A stretch of DNA of 64,000 bases from Didymella arachidicola. Taxonomy: Eukaryota > Ascomycota > Dothideomycetes > Pleosporales > Didymellaceae. The stretch lies in NCBI GenBank assembly GCA_016630955.3, contig CM049985.1, positions 2,790,001 through 2,854,000 on the forward strand, read 5' to 3'. Position 1 is the stretch's first letter; every line of letters begins with the position of its first letter. Positions 33,639-43,402 of this stretch are shown here, piece by piece. Below the pieces are notes generated by a model, which searched no databases, was not told the DNA's origin, and saw only the letters and a program-made list of their open reading frames with translations. The position numbers and the translations under genes are program-made.

Positions 33639-35624
33639 CTACATCGCTTGTGTCATACCAGGGCTGCCATGGCGCTGATCGAGATGATCGTAGTTGAGCT
33701 CGAATTCCCTCTGTATCCTCGTTAGTTCTTGATCGCATAATATTCGCACCAAATACTTACCCGTTCGCGCCTCCAGTTGGTGACATCGAAGAACAAGTAC
33801 CATCCGCGCTCCTCTTTTGGCGACAGCCTGATGGGCGCCGGCAGATCAGGGTCTTTCATCATCCACTGCTTGAGCTGGATATGCCACCTCCAATCTCTAT
33901 TGTAGAGCTCAGCTGCCGCGATCTCCTGAAGAATATCTCGCGGGTGTTGATAGAAGATAGCAAGTAATGTCTCGGCGGAGAAACTGGTCATCTTCGAGTG
34001 TAGTGGCGGTACATTCGTAACTGTGTATGCTGCCGGAAGGGTGAAGTCGGGCGGTATTACGGGCTTTGCGTTGGCTTCAACGAAGGGTGATCCAAATGTT
34101 GGGTGAAGAGGTGAGTTACTGAATGCGTTAGCTATGCCTCACGAGCAAGCGGTTCATACTCACTCTGGCCGACTCAGATCTAGCCCCAGCACAGTCAAGT
34201 CTTGCCCCATAGCCAATGACGAGTAATCCGGGCTCTCGAGAGGGATCATAGATAGCAAGCCAGGCAGACCATAGCGTTCATGATCTGTCATCTCTGCGAG
34301 CTTCTTGTGTAGCAGTGTTTGTGTGCTTGGTGAGCCCACACTGTCGGCGCCAAAGCCTGACTCGAACTGGCCTTGCTGGGGCCGTTGCCCTACCGGTGTG
34401 GCGTCGCCGCCACTGCGCCCGAGGAAAGACAGGTTCCCTGGTGCTTGCCCTGTCCGCTGACCGCCCTGCTCGTCATTAGATCAACCTTCCAGATAGACCG
34501 ATGTACGCACCTCCTGCTGGCTCGTCTGTGTCGCACGCATGCCTTCAAACGGTGTTCTTGATGCTCCACCTCCAATACTTCCACCCCCAATACTTCCACC
34601 CACTATCGCATTTGACGACCGGTTGCCCTGGCTCTCTGTCGGACTGGACAGGCCATTCCGTGTCTGCCCTAGCCCTGGGAAATCGCTCGTGCCCGGCGTT
34701 GCTCCAAATGCAGCTGCGTTCTGGATCAACCCTGCGCGTCGATCAGGTCCGATTTCCCCCGCGGCATTATTTCCTCCCAACGGTGGAAACTCCTCGACGT
34801 TGCCGGTCTGCGGTTGCGCACCACCAGACAGCTGGCCAACCCCTCCTTGCCCACCAAAGCGGTAGTCGTCGCCAGCACCACCAAATTGACCTTGCGGCGA
34901 ATCTTCGTTGCTGAGGCCTTGCAGTTGTTGGTTGGGCGTCTGTGCCTGCTGCCCTTGCTGTGGCATTTGCCCTTGCGGTCGCTGAATGGTCGTGTGCGGC
35001 GTGGTGCGGATGGTAGGGTTTGCCCACATCTGCTGGGCAGTGGTGTTTTGCTGTGCTTGCGCGGCGCCAGACAACGATGGAAATTCCCTGTGGTCGCGAA
35101 CATTTAGCAGATGTTCTCTATTCAGGCAGTTGCATATCGAGAGGTGCTGCTGGTGCTGCTGGGCTAGGTGCACCTGGAGCTGCGATCTCCTCTTCTTGCC
35201 CTTCCGTCTCGACATCGGCGCGGTGACTTACTCAAGGTTGAGCGGCGTGTGCGGCTGCGAGTTTACCGTTGCTTGCGCAAAGCTCGATGCCGGGCCTCCG
35301 TTTGTTCGTGTTTGTGCTGCAGGCAGCCCTGGGGCACCTCCTGTCGGTCCAGTAAAAGCGCCTGAGCCCCACTGAGCTTGTCCGCCGCCTTGTCACAACG
35401 AAAGTCAGCGACGCAGGTCCACCTTTCGGTCGACGTCTCCTCACCAAGCTTGCCGTTCTGGAGTCGGTTCGTGCCGAGTGGCTGGCGATTTTCGTTCTGT
35501 CGTATTTGGAACATGTTTGAAGGTGTACTACGGAGTTGTTGCCCTGGACCTGGTAGAGGAAGTTATTAGCGATGTGATTATGCAGGCGCATTCGACCAGA
35601 ATAGGCGAGTGGGGAAGGGTCCAT
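33639..35624 (-). CDS. NOT2: CCR4-NOT transcription complex subunit NOT2
   Basis: Seven exons: 35597-35624, 35445-35549, 35232-35388, 34511-35087, 34164-34468, 33761-34118 and 33639-33710. All phases agree, giving 533 residues. The N-terminal half is Gln/Gly/Asn-rich and disordered with the family's short conserved pieces: NRLQNGKLG, EEFPSLSG and later EEFPPLGG. The middle has LLSMIPLESPDYSSLAMGQDLTVLGLDL, and the C-terminal NOT2_3_5 box includes ETLLAIFYQHPRDILQEIAA, ELYNRDWRWH and WYLFFDVTNWRRE. NOT2 binds NOT1 and NOT3/5 and supports deadenylation and transcription control. The first intron has a weak donor (GTCGAA) but a textbook branch (GCTAATAAC), and it is the only way to reach an ATG in phase. 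Confidence 0.92.
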
Positions 35625-36329
35625 GCAGCGGAAAGGAAGAACGAGGCCGTGGTCATAGAGTTCTGCAGAGCCTTTTCGAGCGTCCAGAGGTCAGACAGGT
35701 GTCTGGGCGGCTGAAGTGCAGGTAAAGGTATCTGGGCCTGTAATTTCGAGCTCGTAGTCGCAACTGCGCAGGTTGCTTATTGCATCGCTAGGTGAGACTA
35801 ACCAGAACCGTTCATGCTGTGGTGTCGCGATCACACCTACAGTAGTTTTACTACTCAATTGTCGCCTCAGAGTTCGGCGGCTTCACGTTGTCGTTGTTGG
35901 ACCTCCGTCGCGTGGTATTGCGAGGTTGATCCGATGCGACGCCCAGGCGCCAGAGCCGTTTTGGCAAGTGCAGATCGTTGCCAGCTGCGGGGAGCTGCGG
36001 CACGGTGGGCCTCAGGCAGTCCGTGACGAGATGCAAGTAACGGACCGCAAGGCTGCATGATGCACAATGGCAGATTACAAATTTTCGTTTCAAGGGCGGA
36101 GGGTGTTCGCGCTAGAGTAACTTATTTGTGTGTGTTTATTGATGTGCACTTCGTGGCCCTCCCAAATTCCCATGCAACTTTCGGCAGCAGTACTTTTCGC
36201 AAATAGATGAGACCATAGTACCATGATTTCCAACAGGCTTGAGATACCTTACTCCATGTAGATGCTGACCGAATAACGCCAATGCTATGCAAATCTCCAC
36301 TACCTCGAATTCAAGTCGTTCGACGCGTC
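35625..36329. other. Intergenic region, 705 bp, NOT2 upstream side
   Basis: Contains the NOT2 promoter and the 3' flank of the Zn2Cys6 gene. No coding frame is convincing. Confidence 0.5.
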
Positions 36330-39300
36330 TCAGGATGGGCCTTGCTGAAACAGATGCGACATATCAGCCTCGCCATTGATACCGAAGAAGTTGAACCAGT
36401 CGTCAACGTTCAGACTCATCGGAACAACAGGGTTATGTTTCCCGCCGGAACTTTGACTCCATGCATCGTCTTGTGCCCCATGCTGCTGTTGGTTCTGCTG
36501 CATCATCTCCATTTGCTGTGCCCACCCCTGCGGATTGTTCTGATCGAATTGGCCGCTCATCGAGTTCGACATCTGCTGTTGAGGCTGATGGGATTGCGAC
36601 TGCGACTGCATATTTCCGTTGCCATTACTTTGTTGTTGCATGGGCAGATTTTGAGGCTGTGAGAGGGCGGGATCCACCAGCGACTGCGCCGGCTGAGGAA
36701 AGTTGACCTGCGTGTCTGCTGGGAACAGCTGATCTGGCTGGAAGTTTTGCCAGACTTCCTGGCTGATGTTTGGTGTATCGCGAGTGATGAGGAACAAGTC
36801 TGGAGGCGTTCCGGGGTAGGAGTACGAAGGGTTAAAAGGCGTGGTCGGGCGGGTGCCTGAACGTGAAGGGCCCATGAAAGTATCATGGTTGTGGCGATTC
36901 ATCTGCGGCGATCCCGTTGACATCTGGGGCATCTGCTGTGACTGTGGTGGGAGTTCTCGTGATGGTGTGACTGCAGGAGTTTGTGGACGTGATCGCTCGT
37001 ACGATACCTGGGCTGCTGGTGGACCATTGATAGTCGGGAAGCCTCCGAAATCCATCTCTTCGAACTTCCGCTTTGGTGCTTCTTGCGCGGGCTTCGGTAG
37101 CGGAGGCGGGATGCTAGATGTCCTGTTCTTCTTGTGGTTTCGGCCGGCAGCTTTCTGTAGACGCTCTTCAAGATTCTTGTTGCCCAAGATAGACTCAAAC
37201 AAGGTATGCACCATCTTCGCGACAAGCCACACCTTGGAGACTTCCTTCAGGGCGTCCAGACAGATCTGCAGACGTTGCTCCGTCGCCGATACGACTGACT
37301 TGTTTGACGACTTCATCTGGTAGACGTGCATGATGAGAGCTGAGAACAGACTGTACACGATGAAAGCAGGCGTGTACCGTATCTCGTCATGCGCTCGTAG
37401 GTTCTCGATGATTGACGTAATCATAGCCGCAGCTTGATACGCGATATTTCTTGATGGGTATGCGTGCTCCTCGCCAAAGCCATCCAGGTTGTTCTGCTTG
37501 GGTGACCCGGCTGGTGGCATGTGCGCGCGGTGTAGCAGGCAGAGCGTGGTGTAGTAATTAGCATGCAACAACGCAGCCCAGAAGTGGTGCCGCGTTCGAT
37601 CCCACTGTACCTCTGGTGGGCAGTGTTGCAGCCAATCTGCGAGAGCCATGTCGCTGTGTGTCAGGTCGATGGCGTTTGCCCTACGATACTTGGATGCCAC
37701 CGAATACTGCTGTGAGAGCACGAGACCCATGATCTCGCTCAGCTTGACGTAACTGATAAAAAACTGGACGTGGACCGGATCTGGTGGATGCTCCGCTGGA
37801 CGGTCGGTCTCATCATCGATAAAGTCGTCTTCTGAGATCATCTCTACGTCGGAGTCTTCTGGGTCAATTGCGACTGGCCGACCAAGGGCAACGGCGACCG
37901 AACGATCTCGACTGTAGAGCGTCCACCAAATACGCTTCCAAAGGCGTTTGTCAGACCGACTCAGTTGGGACCCTTCCACGCTGCTGCTGTCAGTGTCGTC
38001 CAGAATATTGATCTTGAAGTTGCGTACCTGCGGTGCATGCCCGACCCTTGTGCAACTACAATGGCAACTCTTGTCCAGTAGAAGACGTTTTTCGTCACAT
38101 CTGGAGTTGTGTTAGTTAGGTCAGCAGCACATAGTTACATGATTGGTTTACCTTCAGGTCCTTCCCAATACCAGCCCATGAGGATCAGCGCCTGGACAAT
38201 AGTGACACGGTCATCCTCGAAGTTCGCGTCAAATAGTGCCTTCGCACGTTTGTAGAAGGTCATGGCAGCGGGCGTGGTAGAACCACTGGAGTCCATCAAC
38301 TGCGGGTTCGTGCAGACTCTCGAGCCAGCCAGGAGCACAGCTTGCAGCAAGAGCAGAGACGGGGGGTTCTTTGGATCTCGGTACGAGCGCATGAAGCGAC
38401 TGCGGTTGATTACAGGCACCACGGGCGCAACCCACTTGAAGAAGGCCTCGACAAGCTCGTCGCACAACGCCCGCGGTGGTAGCAGAAAGGCGCCTCTCTG
38501 ATGCAGAATCTCGATTTCCATGTTGTCCATCTCATTGACGCGAGCTTTGGCGCCGCGCACATTCTCTGGCAGCGGATAGTGGACCACGTCCGTTGCTCCG
38601 TAGCGATCGTGTACCAGCAGGGAGAGATTGGACGACTCGCCGAGGTAGGCGACGCGACCGGCTTCCTTGATCGGCGCCCTGGCGAACTTGGGCTTCATGA
38701 ACTGGACATATGTGCCGTTATGCGTGGCCTGCTGGGCGGCATACTGCTGCGAGAAGTTATTCGCGGGGGTGCCGTCCTCAGAGTTGGAGACGGTGGTCTT
38801 GTCGCGAGGCTCGACCGAGGTGCTCCCTGGCGAGCGGCCATTGTTGTTGTCGCCTGCTTCACTGACACCGTCTGTCTCCTTGGCTCGCGATGTCTGCGTC
38901 TTCTTGCGCTTCGGGGCGGGGATGCGGCATTCGATGGAGAAGGCGGTGCAATTGGTGCAAGGTACACCCAACGAGGCGGCGTCGCATCGGACCTGCGCAG
39001 CGTTACCATCGCCAATCACGGCGTGTGCTATCGTGATTACTCACTTTGCGCGAGTGGCATGCTGTTCGCGTTGTTAGCATTTGTCGCAATCATCGTCGCC
39101 AGACCGAGGTGCCGAGGCAGTCAAGCGAAGCTATAGGACCGTAGCTCGCCCGGCCTTCTTTTCTCAGGAACAGGATGCATAAAGACGGGGCATATCTCAC
39201 TCTCGCAGGCTCTGCTCGCCCTCTGGCGCCTGAAGCTGGGATGTCCGGGCTGCAGCTGTGCCGTGGGGCTATTGCTGCGTCTTGTCAGCGTCTCGCTGCC

Positions 39301-39419
39301 AGGGCCTGTCGGCGGCACGCGGGCACTCACGATGCGTCGATGCTGGGCTGGGGAGCGAGCGGCGACGGCGCTGGAGGCTGCGCTGGTTGCGCCATGAAGG
39401 AATGCTCGCCAGACGCCAT
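36330..39419 (-). CDS. Zn2Cys6 transcription factor, cutinase transcription factor 1 beta / FarB type
   Basis: Six exons: 39331-39419, 39201-39274, a 17-nt microexon 39045-39061, 38152-38992, 38028-38100 and 36330-37980. Phases agree and give 914 residues, matching CTF1-beta proteins. The zinc cluster (RACETCHSRKVRCD, then GVPCTNCTAFSIEC) lies at about residues 50-82 with spacing C-x2-C-x6-C-x8-C-x2-C-x6-C. It is assembled from three exons. The fungal_trans regulatory domain follows (FFKWVAPVVPVINRSRF, LLLQAVLLAGSR, WYWEGPEDVTKNVFYWTRVA, RIWWTLYSRDR). The C-terminal 250 residues are Gln/Met/Pro-rich and end in a short acidic-hydrophobic patch (VDDWFNFFGING). Relatives activate fatty-acid catabolism and cutinase genes through CCTCGG elements. 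Family placement is by recognition, not alignment. Confidence 0.9.
39045..39061 (-). other. 17-nt microexon encoding part of the zinc cluster
   Basis: Flanked by an acceptor with a perfect branch site (GCTAACAACGCGAACAG) and a strong donor (GTGAGT). It encodes the second cysteine of the cluster and the following His-Ser-Arg-Lys. Without it, the cluster loses a zinc ligand and the frame shifts. Confidence 0.85.
39104..39117. promoter_or_regulatory. Two tandem CCGAGG hexamers inside an intron of the CTF1/FarB-like gene
   Basis: CCGAGG at 39104-39109 and 39112-39117 lie in the 139-nt second intron. They match the core bound by this factor's family, so feedback on its own gene is conceivable. 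The hexamer is common by chance, so this is weak. Confidence 0.3.
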
Positions 39420-40086
39420 GTTGTCGTCTCTGCGTCGAGGTTGGTAGGGGTTGCGACCTGGTCGACACGCGGTCGAGCCCTGGACACTGGAGTGTGCCTC
39501 GAGCGGTAGCTGCGCTAAGCAATAGTGGGCTTCGGCCTCACACGGCGATCACACTGCACCTCCGAAACGGGCTTCTTCCTCTGTCTGCCTTGGCGGGCTG
39601 CTGTCGAGCGAATGGTATGGCATTTTGGAATTGCTGGCTTTCTGTGAACACACCATCTGGTCGGCGCCTCCCCCAGATTCTCTTCACGGGAAGGCGCGTT
39701 CATGTGCATTCCCCAGGTTTTCTTTCCGCCAAACCGAAGCTCCCTCCAATCGAAGGCGAGTAGTTGCAGATGAGCCCGCTGTACTTACATCATGTCTGCG
39801 ACCGCGTCGCCCATCACACTTCCAGGCACTGCCTACTCTGCGCTACTCTGCGCAGGCTGCCTCCACATGCTGGAGGTTCCAGCACATGAGATTGGAGCAA
39901 CTGCGCCGCGTCGGCAGTAAGAGGAAGCTGCTGCACTGCAGCATGTGCAAGCTGCAGGGGTCTGCCCCAGTTGGACGGACTGTCAATTCACCAATGTAAG
40001 CTCATGTGCAATTGCAGTCATTGCACCTGCATAGAAAGCTCGACTCGGCAACACTTGCTAAACACCACTTGAGGTTCCAGGTTTCT
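39420..40086. other. Intergenic region, 667 bp
   Basis: Upstream region of the Zn2Cys6 factor and 3' flank of the Nudix gene. No gene is supported. The open frames here shadow one another on both strands without domains. Confidence 0.5.
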
Positions 40087-40802
40087 CTAGGCTGGCGCTG
40101 TCTCCTCCCTTCGCAACTTGAACGCTTCAAGCTTGATATTTTTGTTCTCCTGTGAAATGTACTTGAGAGGGATATTCCCCTCGGCAACCAGACCGTTCAC
40201 CACCTCATGCTCAGATGCCCACAAGAAATGCTGATGCTCATTGGGATCGAGAGTAATGGCATCGACATTGTCCACCTCAAATTGGAAGATCAGCTAGAAA
40301 GGTTAGTGATAAGCCGTCCCTTTCTTAGGTCAACAAGGTAATTACCTTCAGCCACGTTTTGGTTGGACGATTCCTACAGCTGTCTGAGAACGTGAACTGC
40401 GCGACTTTCCTAACGACCCGAGTTGCTTGAAGGCCAGTCTCTTCATTCAACTCGCGTGCGGCGGCATGTAGTATGGTCTCGTCTGTATCGTCCATCTTCC
40501 CTCCCGGAATCTCCTATCATCTGTCAGTGCCTGAACATAGCTGGAAGAGACCGAAGTACCCAAACATTTGGAAAAGCTGGTTCTTCTTTGGCACGCTGAA
40601 CCAGGAGCAGCTTTCCTTCTTTATTAAATACGACGGCGCCTGTGCATATTATGTGCACGTCGTCATGTCGATCAAGGTAGTCCTTCTCAAGTATCGCGTA
40701 CTCTTGCAATGAAGATGGGAAGTCAAACGGTGGCATGGAGTTACTCATGTTGACAGGAATAGGATTGAGATTGCGGAGGTAGACGTCACATCGCTGGTGC
40801 AT
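40087..40802 (-). CDS. Nudix hydrolase
   Basis: Three exons: 40560-40802, 40346-40513 and 40087-40293. From the first ATG (40802) it is 205 residues; from the second (40748, MSNSMPPFDFPSS) it is 187, and I cannot choose firmly. Strand IICTGAVVFNKEGKLLLVQRA is followed by the Nudix box PGGKMDDTDETILHAAARELNEETGL, split here for reading: glycines GG, then the REL-x-EE-x-GL core, with one more residue than the textbook spacing between the glycine and first glutamate. That variant is common in fungal members. The fold continues with TKTWLKLIFQFEVD after the second splice. Substrate unknown; nucleoside diphosphate derivatives in general. Confidence 0.9.
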
Positions 40803-41145
40803 CCAAACAGGTGATTAAATAGCAGTGCTGAACGTCGCTGCCTTGCCCTTTATCTCCACCGGTGCCTAGGCTGTGTACAGGAGTTACACACATTCGCTTG
40901 TGAGACAGCCACAGTATTCTATCACGGCCCGTCTGTTTTCATAAATCTTTGGCAAGAGAACGTCGCTGTGAATGGCCCCGCACGTGGGCGCATGATATCG
41001 CGCTAACAACGCGCTTTCATGATGACAACATCGACCGCACGACATGTACACTCGCCGCTCACCATACGCAAACTCACGAAACGACATTCATTGAGACGTG
41101 CCTAGTCCAAGCTCGAAAAAGACGCGTCAATATTCAATTGCGACA
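40803..41145. promoter_or_regulatory. Divergent promoter region (Nudix / basic nuclear-type protein)
   Basis: About 340-400 bp between divergent ATGs, depending on the Nudix start. No motif assigned. Confidence 0.45.
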
Positions 41146-42750
41146 ATGCCGCGACCAGCGCGCACAAAAATTCAATCGAAAGTCACCACAACTACACGCG
41201 TCGCAAAACCTACCGCACCAAAGAAAGCTGCGCCAGCAGTCACAAAACCCACCTCAAAGCAGACCAAGAAAGCAACTGCAGCTCTACAGAGTTTCAGCGA
41301 CGATAGCGATGGACTAGTCACCAACACAAGAACTACTCGCGCAAGACGTGGTGCGCCGGCGCAAGGATCGCCCGATGTGGTCGACGAGGCGAACCTGGAG
41401 ATGACGGGCGCACTTCCTGCAGAGACTGAAGCTCCTGCTAGTATCACAAAGCCTCGTACGCCGGCTGCAAAGGCAGCGGTTGGAGCTCGTGCGACGAGGG
41501 GCAGCGCACGCTTATCTGCCTCGAAGACATCTCCGGCAGTCGCTCAGACGCAGACACACTCTCCGGGTGATCTCGCAGAAGGAGACAGCGGTTTCGGGGA
41601 TCTCACATTTTCTTCCCTGAACTCAGAGTCGCCGGCTCACGGAACGCGTCCACCATCCGCTATAAAGGTTGGCGCAACTCCTACACACGAAACGTCTATT
41701 CTGGCCTTGACCAATTTCAAGCGGCGGCCAAGACAACATAGTCTTCTTCGCATGGTTCAACAGACGACAGACGCCGAGGACAATAACGAATCTGGTTTGA
41801 GCAACACGGACAACTTCGACTTTGATGACTTCCTCCCTCAAGATGAGTCCACACCTCTCAACAAACAAAGGACAACGACCGAGAAAGAAGGCGCGAACGA
41901 CAGTGGTGCGCATCTTTCAAGCTCCGGATCGCGTGGCAGAAAACGCAAGCTAACTCCAGTCGTTCAAGTCCCTCGATCTTCTCCACCATTCGACCCCCCG
42001 TCTGGCGCAGATGTGGAAGAGTCATTACGCTCTCCTTCTCCAAGCCTTCCAGACGTCCTGCCCTCGCATGAGGAAATTGTGACTCAGACACAAGACGGCT
42101 CTGAGATACTCAGTCAAACTCTCGCTCCGCCAAAGTCAAGTAGTCCCGTTCGTGAAGCCACACCGCCACGCGCATCACCTCAGAAGACTAGAGCACGTCG
42201 AAGAGGCAGAGCTAGCAAGCAGACAACATACAATGAAGATTCCGCGGAAGAGACCGAGACACCAGCAAAGCAAAAGCGCAACACAAAAGCAAAAGCACAG
42301 CAAGGCATATCCACAGCACAGCTCAAGGGCCTTTTGCCTCGTCGTCGAAATCGTGTCCGCGCACAGGACGAGTACGACCTAACCCCTTCGGAGGATGTGA
42401 CACAATTCGACTCTGACCAAGACGAACTGTCGATGCCAGCTCGACGAGCACGGCAACGATCAGGCGCTGGCAAGCTCGCTTCGCCCAAAACGACCAAGAA
42501 GACGGCCCGCAGCAAGAGGGCTGGTACTTCTGGCAAGGCAGCCCACCAAGCGAGCAGAACGTATAGCCGCCGTATCTCTTCAGACAAGGAGAACGATGCA
42601 GCAGAAGAGGATGAGGAGACGACAGGGCCCTCAACTATCGAGATCTCGGACAGATTGGCTGCCATCCGCAAGAAGTTTGAGGAGATCGATGATTTTGAGC
42701 TCGAGTTCGCGACCGTCGATACAGTGACGAGCTCTAGTCCTTACAGATGA
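41146..42750 (+). CDS. Hypothetical basic disordered protein, probably nuclear
   Basis: One exon, 534 residues from ATG 41146 (upstream in-frame codons include no ATG). It is dominated by Lys/Arg, Ser, Thr, Ala and Pro. Acidic islands (NFDFDDFLPQDEST), KR-rich clusters (GRKRKLTPVV, KTRARRRGRASK) and repeated SP/TP sites suggest a chromatin-associated, CDK-regulated protein. Two parts look conserved: ISTAQLKGLLPRRRNR near residue 405 and the C-terminal EISDRLAAIRKKFEEIDDFELEFATVD, likely a helix. I do not recognise a named family. The lack of introns is consistent with the other disordered proteins here. Confidence 0.72.
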   Translation: MPRPARTKIQSKVTTTTRVAKPTAPKKAAPAVTKPTSKQTKKATAALQSFSDDSDGLVTNTRTTRARRGAPAQGSPDVVDEANLEMTGALPAETEAPASITKPRTPAAKAAVGARATRGSARLSASKTSPAVAQTQTHSPGDLAEGDSGFGDLTFSSLNSESPAHGTRPPSAIKVGATPTHETSILALTNFKRRPRQHSLLRMVQQTTDAEDNNESGLSNTDNFDFDDFLPQDESTPLNKQRTTTEKEGANDSGAHLSSSGSRGRKRKLTPVVQVPRSSPPFDPPSGADVEESLRSPSPSLPDVLPSHEEIVTQTQDGSEILSQTLAPPKSSSPVREATPPRASPQKTRARRRGRASKQTTYNEDSAEETETPAKQKRNTKAKAQQGISTAQLKGLLPRRRNRVRAQDEYDLTPSEDVTQFDSDQDELSMPARRARQRSGAGKLASPKTTKKTARSKRAGTSGKAAHQASRTYSRRISSDKENDAAEEDEETTGPSTIEISDRLAAIRKKFEEIDDFELEFATVDTVTSSSPYR

Positions 42751-43402
42751 GCCGATAGGAGCTGATGATGGGGATCCGTCATTCACTGAATTATATCACG
42801 ACTCACGGCAGTACTTTTGGGTTTATGTCAGCAAGCAAGGCGTCATCTGCGGAGGCTCTGTAGCACATATCAAGTTTCAAAAAAGCGCACTTTGTAGTCA
42901 AATCACAGGCTGAGATGGTGCTCACAGCTAGACTGTCATCGATATTATGTATTCCGCACCGAATATGTAACATGTCGCTCATGAAGGCTGACGGTGACCG
43001 AAGAGTGCACTACGTCAGTCTGGCCTTATCTGGCCTTATCTGGTGTTGCGTGTAGCACGACGACATGCCTCAGTCAGTGCAAGCACTGTTAGCACCTTTG
43101 TCAACTTCCAATTAGCTTGCAAGAGTTTGCAGGCTCCGCGTGAGGCTCTTGATCTGTAAGGCTTGGTCGCGGCATCAACCGTCCATCTTGGACCCTGCGC
43201 ACGGTCTTGAAACTGGAGCTGGGGGAACGACATTACGTACATCGCAATCAACCTCACGCCTCGCCGGGAGCTATCCACACTTTCTCAGACACGACGATAC
43301 GTGGACACTCGCTTTTCGCATCGAGAATGCTTTAGTAATGCTTCTCACGGGTTCACTCTTACGCCTGGCATATGCAGCTCCACGAGATCCACCCCGCATG
43401 CC
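42751..43402. other. Intergenic region, 652 bp
   Basis: Between two plus-strand genes. A perfect 10-bp duplication (TGGCCTTATC twice, 43021-43040) is present. Otherwise nothing recognisable. Confidence 0.45.

Noticed and set aside
35088..35215. Start of the NOT2 protein at MSRRKGKKRR
   Set aside because: This lies within an intron; splicing 35232 to 35087 gives the conserved LNLEEFPSLSG in phase.
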